From Microcaldota archaeon (lineage in GTDB: Archaea; Micrarchaeota; Micrarchaeia; Micrarchaeales; Micrarchaeaceae), in the NCBI GenBank assembly GCA_021850375.1, contig JAJZLZ010000004.1:1-7873 (forward strand): a DNA stretch of 7,873 bases, written 5' to 3'. This document shows positions 5,661 to 7,873 of this stretch, in pieces; position 1 is the stretch's first letter, and every line of letters starts with the position of its first letter. The notes beneath the pieces were generated by a model. That model was given only the letters and a program-made list of their open reading frames with translations. It was not told the DNA's origin and made no database searches. The translations under genes and the position numbers were made by a program.

Positions 5661-6707
5661 TCACAGGCGCATTTGATTAGAATTCTCTTTAAGTTCCGAT
5701 ACTCTAACACCTACCTTTCGCACTTTATTGTCCTTCATTAGCGCTTTAAGCAGCTCAATTGAATACCTATATGCAACATCTAAAGAGTCGGTTGGGACGC
5801 TGAGTTTTTTGGTGCGCATGCTGTAACTGAAATCTATGTACTTGACCTTTGCGGATACACTGCCAAAACTCATATTATTTTCCTTAACTTCGGCTATGAC
5901 CTCTTCTGTTAGGCGCTTCATTACCATTTCTATACCATCAATCCCAAGGCTTTGATCTATGGTGCGCTCCCTGCTTATGGATATTTTCTTTTGGTCTGGA
6001 TGTATTCTATCAACCATCTCCCCGCGTGAAATCAGCGATAGTTCGCCCCCAAACTTACCAAACTTTGCTATAAGATTTGCAGGATTTGATTTGGCTAGCT
6101 GCCCTATGGTTTCAATGCCCATCTCACTTAGGCGTTTTGTTGTCTTATCGCCAACCCCTATTATTGCTTTAACCTCTTTGTCTTTTATGAAATTAACAAG
6201 GTCCTCGCGCCTAACTACCCCTATTTTATTTGGCTTGTATGCGTCGCAGACCATTTTGGCATAAACAATTGCGCTGCTAACCCCTATCGTGCAGGGCAGG
6301 CCTAAATTGCTGTTTATCTCCTCCTTTATGCTCTCTGCAAGCGCGAGCGCTTCTGCGTAGTTGTCATTATTTGTCTCAATAGCAATTTCATCTATGCTCA
6401 TTACCTCCATACGAAGATTCCGTGAGCGTATAAGATGCTCTAGCTTGTGCGAAATCTGTTCATAGTATGCCTCGTCTGAAGCTAGATATGTAAGGTTAGG
6501 GTTTAGCTTAAGCGCATCTGAAATGGACATGGCGCTGTGTATACCGTATTGGCGCGCAATGTAGTTGCATGTTTGAACAACACCCTTCTCCTTATTCTCA
6601 CTACTCGACGTTCCGACCACAAGTGCTTTGTCTTTGTATTCGTGATGGCGCAGCTCCTCGCATGCAGCAAAGAAGTAGTCCATGTCTATTAGAAGAAATA
6701 AGCCCAT
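5661..6707 (-). CDS. dinB: Y-family DNA polymerase IV (DinB/Dpo4-like translesion polymerase)
   Basis: Low-fidelity DNA polymerase that extends primers past damaged bases. From the ATG at 6707 it has 348 residues, standard for the family. Palm: IDMDYFFAACEE (7-18) with metal ligand Asp8 and steric-gate Phe13, which excludes ribonucleotides; SIDE at 104-107 supplies Asp106 and Glu107. Fingers: TCNYIARQYG (46-55), a wording close to E. coli DinB. Thumb: helix-hairpin-helix around KAIIGVGDKTTKRLSEMGI (180-198). Little finger: begins near SISRERTID and ends GVRVSELKENSNQMRL. All catalytic residues are intact. The C-terminus stops at QMRL, so the usual clamp-binding QxxLxxFF motif is incomplete. 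A GTG at 6716 would add three residues, but family alignment favours the ATG. It is 24 bases downstream of the membrane-protein gene on the same strand, so it may be co-transcribed, although a TATA-like sequence lies in between. Confidence 0.95.
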   Translation of the reverse strand: MGLFLLIDMDYFFAACEELRHHEYKDKALVVGTSSSENKEKGVVQTCNYIARQYGIHSAMSISDALKLNPNLTYLASDEAYYEQISHKLEHLIRSRNLRMEVMSIDEIAIETNNDNYAEALALAESIKEEINSNLGLPCTIGVSSAIVYAKMVCDAYKPNKIGVVRREDLVNFIKDKEVKAIIGVGDKTTKRLSEMGIETIGQLAKSNPANLIAKFGKFGGELSLISRGEMVDRIHPDQKKISISRERTIDQSLGIDGIEMVMKRLTEEVIAEVKENNMSFGSVSAKVKYIDFSYSMRTKKLSVPTDSLDVAYRYSIELLKALMKDNKVRKVGVRVSELKENSNQMRL

Positions 6708-6731
6708 GCAAAGCACATATGTCTATATGCG

Positions 6732-7873
6732 TTAAGTATAATATAAATCTGCCTCCATTGGAATTCCAGGAGCTGTTATGGAGCTAGGATAAGACGAGTT
6801 TATCTTGGGATATAGCACTAAGCTCCAATTTTTGCAATAAGCTGTCGGATTTGGCGTGTATGTTAAATTAAATAGCTCAACGTACTTTGGTATGACTACA
6901 TATACGCCTTTTGGTATCTCGCTGCAATTATATATCTGGTCGTATATCTTTATCCTGCTAATGTTGTCAAATCGCATGTACGTGTATAAATTGGAAAACG
7001 CCGATGAGCTGTATACAACGGTGTTATTTGGGAGCGCGTTTATGTAGCTAGCTATCTGCATCTGGTCGTATGTTTCATACACTGTCGTATTATACCAGAA
7101 CATGTTGATATAAACAGAGCTTATCACTATAAAAAGTACCACTGCTGATGCGATTAACAGGCGGGCAGTCTTTAATTTTGATTTCCTGCGCTCTATAAAT
7201 TTTGCAATTGCAAATGATATTGTTAATACGATGGGCGCAGCTATGAGCATTGCAAAGCGGTTTAGCCTGTGGATTAAAATATAGCTAAACGGGCTGAATC
7301 CTATGTGCATGGGCCCGAATTCTAAGAATAAGAATCCGAAGGTAAACCATATCAATGGGAAATACGCTTTTTTTTCGCGCTTTAAAATGAGATATGCTGT
7401 TGATATAACAAAAGCATACATATACCATCCAAATTCATTTACAGGATTTGTAATGCTGTTAATAAAAGATCCTATCGTGCTCACTGTTCTATATGGGAAC
7501 ATATTCTCTGGATAATACATAAGGTTTGTATTGTCTGCTGTTGTGGTGTTTGGCTGGTTCAATGCGCTAAAATAATGGCTGTTTACTGTAAAGGTTATTA
7601 GTGGAGATACCCCAAAACCGTAGTTCACAGCAAATAAGACTATTACAGCAGCAAAAAAGCCAATAGCAACGTATAAAATGCTAGATATTTTTATCTTCCT
7701 TGCTGCAAGGGAGATTAGCAAATAGCCTCCCAGCACAATTCCGATTATCCCTCCTTCCGGGGTTACAAGATATGCCGCCAATACGGATGCCCCGCTTAAA
7801 GCGAGCCAAAATCTTGATGACTTTTTAATACCATATAGTATGCATAGCATGGAAAGAGAGGCAAACATCATCA
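6732..7873 (-). CDS. Polytopic membrane protein, GT-C glycosyltransferase-like, N-terminus cut by the window
   Basis: The frame is open to the right edge, so only the C-terminal part is seen (379 residues from the Met at 7871). About seven hydrophobic segments lie near residues 1-15, 22-56, 63-83, 148-163, 171-186, 205-225 and 236-256, followed by a hydrophilic domain of about 120 residues. The stretch FLEFGPMHIGFSPFSYILI then RLNRFAM (181-208) resembles the LGP..G..lPY....R.P.RF pattern of GT-C/PTPS-related membrane proteins, and SYINALPNNTVVYSSS (275-290) is typical of the tail of such enzymes. In this superfamily the donor is a lipid-linked sugar and catalysis is on the outer membrane face; the acidic catalytic residues sit in the first loop, which is not in the window. 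The outer parts carry many N-x-S/T sites and two cysteines (316, 346). Role inferred: cell-surface glycan or glycoprotein assembly. The specific reaction is unknown. Confidence 0.65.
   Translation of the reverse strand, partial: MMFASLSMLCILYGIKKSSRFWLALSGASVLAAYLVTPEGGIIGIVLGGYLLISLAARKIKISSILYVAIGFFAAVIVLFAVNYGFGVSPLITFTVNSHYFSALNQPNTTTADNTNLMYYPENMFPYRTVSTIGSFINSITNPVNEFGWYMYAFVISTAYLILKREKKAYFPLIWFTFGFLFLEFGPMHIGFSPFSYILIHRLNRFAMLIAAPIVLTISFAIAKFIERRKSKLKTARLLIASAVVLFIVISSVYINMFWYNTTVYETYDQMQIASYINALPNNTVVYSSSAFSNLYTYMRFDNISRIKIYDQIYNCSEIPKGVYVVIPKYVELFNLTYTPNPTAYCKNWSLVLYPKINSSYPSSITAPGIPMEADLYYT
6740..6747 (-). promoter_or_regulatory. Possible TATA box of dinB inside the end of the upstream gene
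   Basis: On the minus strand this reads TTTATATT, centred about 26 bases before 6717, which would start transcription some 10 bases before the dinB ATG. The same bases encode the last residues (Leu-Tyr-Tyr) of the upstream membrane protein, so the match may be a by-product of coding. Confidence 0.35.

Overview
The window reads as a piece of an archaeal chromosome. The tyrosyl-tRNA synthetase is of the archaeal type. Most genes have a TATA-like box about 25-36 bases before the start codon and almost no leader, so leaderless transcription is likely, and Shine-Dalgarno sequences are absent or weak. The tight packing, the very small FKBP and the mixture of archaeal and bacterial-looking housekeeping enzymes would suit a small-genome lineage such as a DPANN/Micrarchaeota-like or Thermoplasmata-like archaeon. 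That placement is inference; only the archaeal call is reasonably supported.

Left part (1-1340): the C-terminal two thirds of an S66-family serine peptidase (LD-carboxypeptidase/MccF type), cut by the window edge and visibly more AT-rich than the genes to its right. It is followed by about 595 bases with no convincing gene but with small perfect hairpins and two short overlapping open stretches. This block looks like a horizontally acquired or decaying segment.

Centre (1341-4535): three plus-strand genes, each apparently with its own promoter: tyrosyl-tRNA synthetase, a 95-residue FKBP-type peptidyl-prolyl isomerase, and a 126-residue LRV/HEAT-like repeat protein. These converge, with a 9-base gap, on a minus-strand 403-residue coiled-coil protein of unknown function.

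Right part (4536-7873): a divergent promoter region of 186 bases contains two separate dyad elements. It is followed by thioredoxin reductase on the plus strand. This converges, with an 18-base gap, on a minus-strand Y-family DNA polymerase IV, which lies just downstream of the C-terminal part of a polytopic GT-C-like membrane protein cut by the right edge. The genes share no single pathway; they cover translation, protein folding, redox balance, damage-tolerant DNA synthesis and cell-surface glycosylation.

The points most worth a second look are: the FKBP, which looks like a SlyD-type protein whose insert-in-flap chaperone domain is missing; the S66 peptidase in a probable archaeon; the two dyads in the divergent promoter region; the sequon-rich extracytoplasmic tail of the membrane protein; and the Pol IV C-terminus, which stops where a sliding-clamp binding motif would begin. 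No CRISPR array, insertion sequence, tRNA or rRNA was seen.
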